NCBI GenBank assembly: GCA_003602645.1
Contig: QQSI01000009.1
Coordinates: 1 to 33,367, forward strand
DNA length: 33,367 nucleotides
Direction: 5' to 3'
From: Candidatus Poseidoniales archaeon
GTDB taxonomy: Archaea; Thermoplasmatota; Poseidoniia; Poseidoniales; Poseidoniaceae
The notes under the pieces are model-generated. The model was not told the DNA's origin, searched no databases, and worked only from the letters and a program-made list of their open reading frames with translations. Numbering within the stretch: the first letter of the stretch is position 1; each line of letters opens with the position of its first letter. The position numbers were made by a program, and so were the translations under genes. Positions 7,182 through 14,487 of this stretch are shown piece after piece.

Positions 7182-10100
7182 ATGATGATGAAGTCGGGGC
7201 TCACGGCATTCACGTTCGTCATCCTCCTGCTTTTTTCATCAATGCTGACGGTGATGGTATCGCATCACCACAACCCACTCGACATCGAGAAATCAGCGCC
7301 AGAACGGCTAGAAGAGGTTTTTGTGGGCTTCACTGCTGAATCAGAATCCAGTGTTTGGAACGAAACTAATTGGCCACAGATTGCGATGCCAGGCGGCTTT
7401 GATTTCCTCTCTGTTTACGATTACAGCGACGTTGGAGTTTTGATTAACAATAACTCAGAGGCGAGCAGAACCATTGGTTCAGCCTTCATCGCAGCAAGAA
7501 ACATCAGCATGGAACGAGTCTTCATTTTCAATAACTCAAGCGCTCCAACAAAAGAAACAATCAATCGCGATCAATTCACAAATTTCTTCGCGGAACCCTT
7601 TCTTGAAATGGTTCAAAACCGACCAAACGCTTCGAGCATCAACTACCTCGTTACGACAAAAGGCATGCCATTGAGGGTGAGTGGTGGAAACAACAAGGCC
7701 AGTTTTGATCAAGAATTGTCTCTGCTTGGCGGTCAATACAACAGCAGTGTGGGTGGCGATTATTGGGTTGATCACGCCTATGGGCCGCTTGCCGGAAAGC
7801 AAATGCAGGCCTTTGACCGTGAAACACAGGGATTCTATCTGGTGACTCGGCTGACAGGTTACACCGTGGAGACTGCACTCGGGTTGATTGAAAAGGCCAA
7901 CAACAGCCTTGGCGCTCGTGGCGTTTTCGCCCTTGACCTTGCAACCAATCGAAACGGCTCGGGCTACAAGTTTTGGAACGATGATTTGTACACGGCCAAC
8001 ACCACCCTCAACTCAACGATGGGCCTTCCAACCACTTTTGATGATACATCTGTTTTCTTAACCAACATCAGTAACGTCATGGGCTATGCCTCATGGGGTT
8101 CAAATGATGGTTCATGGTCAAGCAATTCGCTACCAAACGGTGGATTTGACACGGCCAGTGCAAGCACTTCCAGTGGGTCAAAGCATTGGGATGCCACGCT
8201 TCCCACTCTTTCGGCAGGTGACTCGTTCAATTGGAGTTTACAGACCGACACTAAACAAGGCGGTTCCTCGGCACTGGAGGCTGCTGTAGCTGCAGAATGT
8301 GTGCCTGAATCGGCGCATGGGAAGCCGGGAATATTCTCAGAATTTTTTGACAATACGGGAGTGAGTTTCAATGCTGCCTCGATGCCTTCATTGATCGACC
8401 GAACACCAGATCACACCAGAATAGAATCCCAACTGGCCTACACTTCAATGTATAACGCCTACCCGGGTTTAGATAATCGCTTCAAGAACGATTGGGGCGC
8501 TCGGTTTAGCGGGCTCATCGATGTTCCAGACGCAGGGAATTGGACGTTTTATTTGACCAGTGATGATGGTTCAGAACTGTGGTTAAACGATTCGAGTCTG
8601 GTGACAAATTATGGGAGCCACGGCATGAGAGAGCGCTCCAACAGCATCGTTCTGGATGCTGGTCTACATGATTTTAGAATCGAATTTTTCCAAGGAGGCG
8701 GGCCCCACGGACTGACGCTTCACTGGGAGGGGCCAAATCAAAGCAAAGCCTTGATTCCAGCGTCAGCGTTCAAGATCGCAGGCGATCGTCTTCCAAGTTC
8801 CGAATCGTTGCAACACCATTGGTCTTTTGAGGACGGTAGCGGGACGCTTGCCAACGACACTGGGCAAGCCCATGCCGATTTTACTCTGTACAACATGAAC
8901 GCTTCAAACTGGAAAACTTGTGTTGACGGGGGATGCCTCTGGTACGATGGAGTGGATGACTACCTCGAGGTTGATGTTCAAGATTGGAATGGCAATTTCA
9001 CAGTAAGCCAATGGGTTTGGGCAAACAGCACAACGCTACCAAATTACGCCTCTGTGTTCGCAGCAGGAACACAAGCTGGTTCAAACGCTTCTTTCCAACA
9101 CGCGGTGTTCAATGGTGAGTGGCGACTTCACAACAATCAAACGCACACCTTTGGGGCAATGAAAGCCCAAAATTGGACTCATCTGGTGACCGTTTTCCAA
9201 GCGGGTGTTGCAAAACAATACCTTGACGGCGTCTTAGTTCGAACCACAACATTCCCTACTGGGAGCGTGGACACCATCGAATCATACAGGTTAGGTGTGA
9301 ACCGAGCAGGCAGCACTTATTTCGAAGGCATGATCGATGAAGTGATGATTTGGGACAGCGCCCTGAGCGACGGTGAAGTCACATCGCTGCATCGGGACAT
9401 TTACCTTGATTGTGCGGCGTATTCGGGCAACGGCCAAGCGGTTGCAAGCGTTCAACAAACATTCAGCATCGATGAGGAATATGAAAATCATGTATGGCTG
9501 GCTTCTGGATATGGAATGAGAACTGGAGATGTCTTCGGGACATACGAAATCGAGATGGAGGCCTTGGATGTCAACGGGACCGTGATTTCCACCAACATCT
9601 CCTCCGAGCAAGAATTTACCACAGCATGGTCCTCAACGACGATGCGGTTCAACCCTCCTGCAAGCGCGGTTGAACTACGGATCACAATTCCTTTGAATTT
9701 GGTCGCAACCTCATCAGACGGTTCTGTGTACCTTGATACATTCAGAGTGTATCCTATCCGTCCTAACAATGACTGGCTTAACGGTTCGATTGCTGAAACT
9801 GCAGTTTCGACCGGGGGGCGGTCGTTCACCATCGGTACCACTTATGGTCAATCTTTAGTTGCTGACCTTCTTGAAGACGGAGCATCCGGTGTCAAGGGCT
9901 ATGTCTACGAGCCGTACCTGACGGCCGTTGGTTTGCCAAGCGTACTGATGGCAGCTTATGCGAGCGGGTACAACCTTGCAGAATCCCATGCAGCGGCTAA
10001 CTTGCAAACCAGTTGGATGGGGGTGACGGTTGGGGACCCGAAAATGGCGCCCTATGCTGATTTGTTCCATGACATCAACATCATTGATGCTCGAGTGCCA

Positions 10101-12470
10101 GATAACGCATCATATGGTGTTCCGACAACCGTTCAACTTGCCCTTGAGAACAAAGGCATGGCGATGGCGAATGGCTCGTTATTGATTCAAGATATTCAAG
10201 GCAACATTGAGTTGTACACCGGTGGCCTATCGCTTCCATCAGGCGATACCATCGGGTCAAGAACCCTTGTCAACGTGACCATCACTCCACAAAAGACGGG
10301 GTGGATGGATCTACGAATTCGATATGACTCCTCTGAAGATGCGAGCGAGCGAATCATCGAAAACAACCTCATCACACTGCGTTTATGGGTGAATGCACCG
10401 CCCTCTGTTGATGAAATTTATTGCGACTCATCGACCTATGCCCGTGGAGACAGTTTCATTTGCACGGTGGAAGCAAGCGATGATCTCAATGTCACATCGG
10501 TCCACCTGTTGTGGACCGTAGCTGCCAACACAAGCAATCTAACAGGGGCAGTTTGGACGCAGCAAAGCCTCGGTACACTCGACAGTGTGCGATGGCAGAC
10601 ATCGATCACACTCCCGACCAACCTAAGCCTGGGCATGTTGGTCATTGAAGCAATTGCATTGGACCAAAGCCAGCAGGCCACCTCGCGTCTCGTTGATGAT
10701 GTAGCCGAAGTGGTGGATGCGCAGGCCCAATGGTTTGGCCCTTATGTCGAAGGTGTTGACCCTGCATCATGGTCCGGTGCAACGCCGCTTCCATACGCAC
10801 CATCCGGGGGAATCGAACGAGGCAAACTCACATCGCTTAGGGCATGTGTATTGGATGCTGATCACAACCCGGAACTGGACAATGCCTCAATCCTCGTGTC
10901 GAGAGGGCTGGTCAGTCACCTCACGCATGCACCTCAAGTGGATTCAAACCACCATTGTTACCTTGGTACGGTTTTGCTGCCAAAAGGAGATTCATTGGAG
11001 GCCATTTCATTTGAGGTCCGTGCTCAAAGCGGCGCATTGCTGAGTTCCCGCCTGATTGGAGTGGTTGATGTCGCACCGGTTGCAGAGTTGACTCTTGTTG
11101 ACAGCAACAACGTCACACTCGACCGAGTCTTAGGCGGTGGTGGTGAATACCTGCAAGTACATTTCAGCGACGAGGATGATCCTGGTACATCAGTGACCGG
11201 TGATTTATCGATCGAGTGGCCCGGAGCGACACCATTTGTTCTCCCGGTGGATGTTTTTGACATCAATGAGCCGTTTATTGTTGAATTACCGGCTCCGAAT
11301 CAACCGCTTGAGTCTGGGGAATTACGAGTTCAAATTGATGCCACAGGCCGGCATGGTGCAACCCTTCGTTTGGAAGAACAATTTACATTCCTTCTTTCCC
11401 CACCGATTGTTATTGAATCGGCTGCATGTGATTCGGACGGTATTGCACAATCGCTCCGCTTTGGAGAATCGCTTGTGTTGTACGCTCTTGTGGACAGCGA
11501 GCGTCCACTGGAGTTCATCCGAGTTTCAATGTCTCAATTAGGTTGGTCAGTCACGGCTCCAATGCTTGTGGAGGCGAGTGAAGATGATGTCCCTTCACAA
11601 TGCCTCCAACACTCAATTGAAGAGGAGAGCGATGTCACATTTGTTGCCTTCCGATTGAGGTTGGATGGCTCTTTTATTGATGGTGAAGGTCAAATTTCTC
11701 TTATTGTGAAGGACATCGACGGCCTTTCTAGCACTGAAACGATGACCATTAATTTCTTCCACGCCGCCCCAACGCTGACGATGCCCCCAATGGTTAACTC
11801 AACGGCAGGTGATCGCATTGAACCTGTTGCCTATGTCAGCGACCTCGATGGCCTTACCGATGTTGATTGTCGTGTAGAAACGCTCGACAACGGAACCTCA
11901 CTAGCAAATGTATCTGTTGAACCACAGGTCGATGCTCCGTCATCCCTCAACGGTTCACTTGCTTTTGTGTTCCCAACAACCCCAGCTTTAGCAAACACAA
12001 CCCTCTCCTTCACCTTCACTTGTATCGATAGTTGGGGTCAATCTGCCTCTGTATCTTCGACGGTATTCGTTGAAGCACCACCTCCGTGCATTGATTGTAA
12101 GGATCTCCCATCAGATGAGAACGATGTCCAAGATTTCGAACTTAGTGCCCGGTTGGTGATTGGCATCGCCCTTCCTTTGCTACTTCTTTTCTCAATGAGC
12201 GTGATTGTGTTGTCTCGCCGCAAAAAAGACGATGCCCCACCATTATGGGCAGTAGAAGACACGACACCAGTGCCTGAATTGGACCCTCACGAGCCAATCA
12301 TTCTGGCAGAGGGGTCCGCTATTCCAGAGGGCTGGTCCTCTGAAGCATACCACTTATGGCTTGAAGGCGATCGTCCTGAAGGCTGGAATGAAGAGCAATG
12401 GTCTTCTTTTGTCGAAGAGCAGTTGTCCTTCTTCTCTCAAATTCCAAGTGATGTGGCGGAGAAGGTTTGA
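7182..12470 (+). CDS. Giant cell-surface protein: TIGR03790-like, PA14, LamG-like, CARDB-like, C-terminal TM
   Basis: This 1762-residue membrane-anchored exoprotein has a signal peptide at residues 1-26. Residues about 60-330 resemble the TIGR03790 family (SINYLVTTKGMPLRV, MGYASWGSNDG). A PA14 domain follows at about 381-530 (GIFSEFFD, GNWTFYLTSDDGSELWLND), then a LamG/concanavalin-like domain at about 544-740 (HHWSFEDGSGT, FEGMIDEVMIWDSAL). The TIGR03790-like region resumes at about 879-955 (GVKGYVYEPYL, VTVGDPKMAPY), so PA14 and LamG appear inserted within it. CARDB/Ig-like beta domains continue to about 1640, with a CIDC pair before the TM helix (1656-1680, then RRKK). The cytosolic tail is Trp-rich with two PEGW units. 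Carbohydrate binding or adhesion is plausible from PA14 and LamG; no catalytic residues are proven. The start is the first of three ATGs. Confidence 0.85.
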   Translation: MMMKSGLTAFTFVILLLFSSMLTVMVSHHHNPLDIEKSAPERLEEVFVGFTAESESSVWNETNWPQIAMPGGFDFLSVYDYSDVGVLINNNSEASRTIGSAFIAARNISMERVFIFNNSSAPTKETINRDQFTNFFAEPFLEMVQNRPNASSINYLVTTKGMPLRVSGGNNKASFDQELSLLGGQYNSSVGGDYWVDHAYGPLAGKQMQAFDRETQGFYLVTRLTGYTVETALGLIEKANNSLGARGVFALDLATNRNGSGYKFWNDDLYTANTTLNSTMGLPTTFDDTSVFLTNISNVMGYASWGSNDGSWSSNSLPNGGFDTASASTSSGSKHWDATLPTLSAGDSFNWSLQTDTKQGGSSALEAAVAAECVPESAHGKPGIFSEFFDNTGVSFNAASMPSLIDRTPDHTRIESQLAYTSMYNAYPGLDNRFKNDWGARFSGLIDVPDAGNWTFYLTSDDGSELWLNDSSLVTNYGSHGMRERSNSIVLDAGLHDFRIEFFQGGGPHGLTLHWEGPNQSKALIPASAFKIAGDRLPSSESLQHHWSFEDGSGTLANDTGQAHADFTLYNMNASNWKTCVDGGCLWYDGVDDYLEVDVQDWNGNFTVSQWVWANSTTLPNYASVFAAGTQAGSNASFQHAVFNGEWRLHNNQTHTFGAMKAQNWTHLVTVFQAGVAKQYLDGVLVRTTTFPTGSVDTIESYRLGVNRAGSTYFEGMIDEVMIWDSALSDGEVTSLHRDIYLDCAAYSGNGQAVASVQQTFSIDEEYENHVWLASGYGMRTGDVFGTYEIEMEALDVNGTVISTNISSEQEFTTAWSSTTMRFNPPASAVELRITIPLNLVATSSDGSVYLDTFRVYPIRPNNDWLNGSIAETAVSTGGRSFTIGTTYGQSLVADLLEDGASGVKGYVYEPYLTAVGLPSVLMAAYASGYNLAESHAAANLQTSWMGVTVGDPKMAPYADLFHDINIIDARVPDNASYGVPTTVQLALENKGMAMANGSLLIQDIQGNIELYTGGLSLPSGDTIGSRTLVNVTITPQKTGWMDLRIRYDSSEDASERIIENNLITLRLWVNAPPSVDEIYCDSSTYARGDSFICTVEASDDLNVTSVHLLWTVAANTSNLTGAVWTQQSLGTLDSVRWQTSITLPTNLSLGMLVIEAIALDQSQQATSRLVDDVAEVVDAQAQWFGPYVEGVDPASWSGATPLPYAPSGGIERGKLTSLRACVLDADHNPELDNASILVSRGLVSHLTHAPQVDSNHHCYLGTVLLPKGDSLEAISFEVRAQSGALLSSRLIGVVDVAPVAELTLVDSNNVTLDRVLGGGGEYLQVHFSDEDDPGTSVTGDLSIEWPGATPFVLPVDVFDINEPFIVELPAPNQPLESGELRVQIDATGRHGATLRLEEQFTFLLSPPIVIESAACDSDGIAQSLRFGESLVLYALVDSERPLEFIRVSMSQLGWSVTAPMLVEASEDDVPSQCLQHSIEEESDVTFVAFRLRLDGSFIDGEGQISLIVKDIDGLSSTETMTINFFHAAPTLTMPPMVNSTAGDRIEPVAYVSDLDGLTDVDCRVETLDNGTSLANVSVEPQVDAPSSLNGSLAFVFPTTPALANTTLSFTFTCIDSWGQSASVSSTVFVEAPPPCIDCKDLPSDENDVQDFELSARLVIGIALPLLLLFSMSVIVLSRRKKDDAPPLWAVEDTTPVPELDPHEPIILAEGSAIPEGWSSEAYHLWLEGDRPEGWNEEQWSSFVEEQLSFFSQIPSDVAEKV

Positions 12471-12502
12471 AGTCCCAAGTCGTGCTGGTAAGGTTGAGCA
12501 CT

Positions 12503-12736
12503 ATGGCGGTTGGATACGTACTCATCAATGTGGCACCGGGAAAGGAGCATGAAGTTTATCTCGCTGTCAAGAACATGCAGCATGTGGCTGATGCAACTCT
12601 TCTCTTTGGTGATCATGATCTGATCGTCAAACTCGAAGCAGAGAGTTTAGCCACAATCGCAAAGTCAGTGGTTGAATCTATTCGTCAAGTTCCCGGGATT
12701 ATTGATACGAAAACCCTCGCGGGCGCAGAATTGTAA
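12503..12736 (+). CDS. Stand-alone Lrp/AsnC effector (RAM) domain protein
   Basis: This 77-residue protein is a single alpha/beta RAM domain: MAVGYVLINVAPGKEHEVY, then LLFGDHDLIVKLEAESLATI and VESIRQVPGIIDTKTL. In Lrp/AsnC regulators this domain binds amino acids and drives oligomerisation. Stand-alone versions without a helix-turn-helix occur widely in archaea and may bind effectors or modulate full-length Lrp partners. The ORF track extends to a TTG at 12467 overlapping the previous stop. I chose the ATG at 12503 because it matches the usual family N-terminus, with GGTAAGGTTGAG just upstream as a weak ribosome site. It is 32 nt downstream of the surface-protein gene and probably partly co-transcribed with it. 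A T-rich run (TTATTTTTACG) follows its stop. Confidence 0.78.
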   Translation: MAVGYVLINVAPGKEHEVYLAVKNMQHVADATLLFGDHDLIVKLEAESLATIAKSVVESIRQVPGIIDTKTLAGAEL

Positions 12737-12835
12737 CACGCTTATTTTTACGTTCGTTGCTCCTTCAGCTTCTCTTGTTGAATTCAACCGTTATACTGCG
12801 CCCTTGTTTGCCAAAATCGCCTTCTGGAATGGGGT

Positions 12836-12859
12836 ACTGCGGCCATTATACGGCGCAGT
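12836..12859. promoter_or_regulatory. Inverted repeat upstream of the MC1 promoter
   Basis: ACTGCG - 12 nt - CGCAGT lies 21 bp upstream of the MC1 TATA box. A third ACTGCG copy is at 12795-12800, in a related context (TTATACTGCGC against TTATACGGCGC at 12846-12856). The arrangement resembles repeated half-sites of a regulator, though it could be chance. Confidence 0.4.
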
Positions 12860-12880
12860 GTTGCCTTTAATCGGCAGAAA

Positions 12881-12889
12881 TACTATATA
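12881..12889 (+). promoter_or_regulatory. TATA box of the MC1 gene
   Basis: TACTATATA, preceded by purine-rich GGCAGAAA (BRE-like), is the best archaeal TATA box in the window. Archaeal initiation about 25 bp downstream would fall near 12908-12912, leaving a short leader that still contains the ribosome site at 12912-12917. Confidence 0.65.
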
Positions 12890-12911
12890 CCCGACAGATA
12901 ACAAACCCATC

Positions 12912-12917
12912 GGAGGT
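12912..12917 (+). promoter_or_regulatory. Strong Shine-Dalgarno of MC1
   Basis: GGAGGT sits 8 nt before the ATG at 12926. It is among the strongest ribosome sites in the window, most genes here having weak or none. This is consistent with high expression of an abundant chromatin protein. Confidence 0.7.
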
Positions 12918-12925
12918 AATCCAAA

Positions 12926-13189
12926 ATGTCTGATAAAAAATACTTTGTTCTCATGGAGAACGGAAAAGATACGAGCCAGGTTTTTGCAAGCAAACAACCC
13001 CGTGGCGCAGCCCTAAAAGCAGCAACCCGCGGACACACGACCATCCGCCTACGTGAGCGTGGCACCAAGCGTGTCCACTGCTTCACCGGCAGCATCGCAA
13101 TGGTTGACAAGCCAGCGAACGGTCCTGACTGGCTCCCACCAAAGATCAAGAAGGCCAACGTCAAGAAGACCGGCATCGAACACCTTTGA
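12926..13189 (+). CDS. mc1: MC1-type non-histone chromosomal protein
   Basis: This small basic DNA-binding protein bends and compacts archaeal DNA. The 87-residue length matches the MC1 family (roughly 87-93). Family blocks are clear: KKYFVLMENGKDTSQVFASK, KQPRGAALKAATRG, TIRLRERGTKRVHCFTGS, then NGPDWLPPKIKKANVKKTGI. The RLRERGTK strand-turn and the DW(L/M)P segment belong to the DNA-contacting region described for Methanosarcina MC1. The gene is monocistronic, with its own TATA box, a strong ribosome site and a hairpin terminator directly downstream, which suggests high independent expression. MC1 is best known from Methanosarcinales and haloarchaea; no histone gene is seen in this window. 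Confidence 0.93.
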   Translation: MSDKKYFVLMENGKDTSQVFASKQPRGAALKAATRGHTTIRLRERGTKRVHCFTGSIAMVDKPANGPDWLPPKIKKANVKKTGIEHL

Positions 13190-13217
13190 GTTCGATACCC
13201 TCGTCTTGAACGACCTT

Positions 13218-13308
13218 CGGATGAAGTGAAGCTTCGTCCGTTCCCGAAAGGGTAGCCGCCTTATTCGCCTCTTCGGAGGCGAATAAGGCCATCATTTTTC
13301 TTTTTCTT
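13218..13308 (+). terminator. Triple-hairpin 3' region and T-rich terminator of MC1
   Basis: Three consecutive hairpins follow MC1. The first is CGGATGAAG/CTTCGTCCG (13218-13240, one G-U pair). The second is CCC-GAAA-GGG with a GNRA loop (13243-13252). The third is a perfect 14-bp stem GCCTTATTCGCCTC-TTCG-GAGGCGAATAAGGC (13258-13289), capped by a C(UUCG)G tetraloop. A T-rich run (ATTTTTCTTTTTCTTC, from 13293) follows and overlaps the last codons of the convergent DoxX gene. The structure could stop transcription from both sides. Confidence 0.7.
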
Positions 13309-13705
13309 CTGTTGCAATAGATTGGCCTTGAGCAATGAACAATGCCATTGCAATCATCCCGATCTGAGCAAGGGCCCGAGCGATATGGGCAGGCGTGGAG
13401 AATGTTTGGCCACCTATGGCAATGTCATTGACCCACATATTGAGGTTGGCCCAATAGACGAGAACCAAAAATCCCGCAGTCCATCGACCAGCGCGCGCCC
13501 TTGTGCTTGGAAAAATCAAAGCGAGGCCGAGCAGAATTTCTGCTACACCACTCACATAAACCCAAAACTCCGGCCAGCCAAGGATAGCAGGAACGATGGG
13601 TACAAACCAGGTCACATCGACGAAGTGTTGGATGCCAATCCAGGTAAAAGCCGTCCCAAGGGCCACCGCTAAACCGGTTCGACCGTGGTCAATTGCTGAA
13701 GGCAT
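13292..13705 (-). CDS. DoxX-like membrane protein in the sdh operon
   Basis: This 137-residue protein has four predicted TM helices: GLAVALGTAFTWIGIQHF, WPEFWVYVSGVAEILLGLALIF, AGRWTAGFLVLVYWANLNMW and IARALAQIGMIAMALFIAQG. It resembles the DoxX/DoxD-like superfamily of small four-helix proteins, some of which interact with quinones or are linked to thiosulfate or redox-stress systems. The ORF track overextends into sdhB. The ATG at 13705, preceded by GAGGGGCG as ribosome site, starts 14 nt after the sdhB stop. Position as the last gene of sdhC-sdhA-sdhB-doxX suggests a link to the quinone-dependent dehydrogenase. Its end overlaps the T tract of the MC1 terminator. The precise function is unknown. 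Confidence 0.75.
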   Translation of the reverse strand: MPSAIDHGRTGLAVALGTAFTWIGIQHFVDVTWFVPIVPAILGWPEFWVYVSGVAEILLGLALIFPSTRARAGRWTAGFLVLVYWANLNMWVNDIAIGGQTFSTPAHIARALAQIGMIAMALFIAQGQSIATEEKEK

Positions 13706-13719
13706 AGGACGCCCCTCGA

Positions 13720-14487
13720 TCAATAGCGTACGTTTTGCCTGGTGATGGTTCGCCAAATTCGCTGAAGTGGGTCGTAGTAGCGATCCACAACTCGCTCTTT
13801 CAGTTGGATGATTGCATCGTCGGTGATTTGGATGCCTGCTGGGCATACTTCTGTGCAACAACGAGTGATGTTACAGTATTCGACGCCGAACTCCTTCTTG
13901 ATTTCTGGAATCCGATCCTCAGTGTCAAGGGGGTGCATCTCGTATTGTGCCAGACGGACAAGATTTCGAGGACCTGCGAAGTCATCAAACAAGGCGTGAT
14001 CCCTGAGCACGTGACAAGTGTTGACACAAAGGAAACATTCGATGCATTCACGGAATTGTTGCACACGGTCTGCTTCCATTTGGTTGAATTCCCAATCCAT
14101 CTTTTCAGGGCCCTTGATTGGCTTGATTTGTTGAGCAATATCATAGTTCCATTGGACATCGGTCACCAAATCTTTGACGTGGGGGAAGGCCTTCATTGGA
14201 CGAATCTCAATTGGTTGTCCTTCGGGTGTTTCTTCAACGACGTCACTCATTCGTGTCATGCACATCAAACGGGGTCTTCCGTTAATTTCTGCTGAGCAAG
14301 AACCACATTTTCCGGCTTTACAGTTCCATCGAACCGCAAGGTCGGGTTGTTGTTCGTGTTGAATCCGGTGAACACAATCTAAGACAACCATGCCTTCGTC
14401 CAGTTCAATATCAAAGGATTCAAGTTTTGCTTCCTCGCCTTCTCCACGCAGGATGTTGAATGCTTGTGTTTTTCCTTTCAATCCCAT
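13720..14487 (-). CDS. sdhB: Succinate dehydrogenase iron-sulfur subunit
   Basis: This subunit carries electrons from the flavin of SdhA to the membrane quinone site. Three cluster motifs are complete. The [2Fe-2S] site uses Cys56, 61, 64 and 76 (NCKAGKCGSC...MC). The [4Fe-4S] site is CIECFLC (Cys148, 151, 154) plus Cys215. The [3Fe-4S] site uses Cys158, 205 and 211 within CNITRCCTEVCP; spacing matches E. coli SdhB, with an extra Cys at 210. The length of 255 residues is normal. The ATG at 14487 overlaps the sdhA stop by one base (TGATG), so translation is coupled; the ORF track begins one codon earlier at a TTG. The sequence looks closer to the actinobacterial Sdh1 type than to mitochondrial-type SdhB, from memory. 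Confidence 0.94.
   Translation of the reverse strand: MGLKGKTQAFNILRGEGEEAKLESFDIELDEGMVVLDCVHRIQHEQQPDLAVRWNCKAGKCGSCSAEINGRPRLMCMTRMSDVVEETPEGQPIEIRPMKAFPHVKDLVTDVQWNYDIAQQIKPIKGPEKMDWEFNQMEADRVQQFRECIECFLCVNTCHVLRDHALFDDFAGPRNLVRLAQYEMHPLDTEDRIPEIKKEFGVEYCNITRCCTEVCPAGIQITDDAIIQLKERVVDRYYDPLQRIWRTITRQNVRY

Noticed and set aside
13735-14295. 186-aa plus-strand ORF opposite sdhB.
   Set aside because: sdhB has all cluster cysteines; the antisense frame shows no family features.
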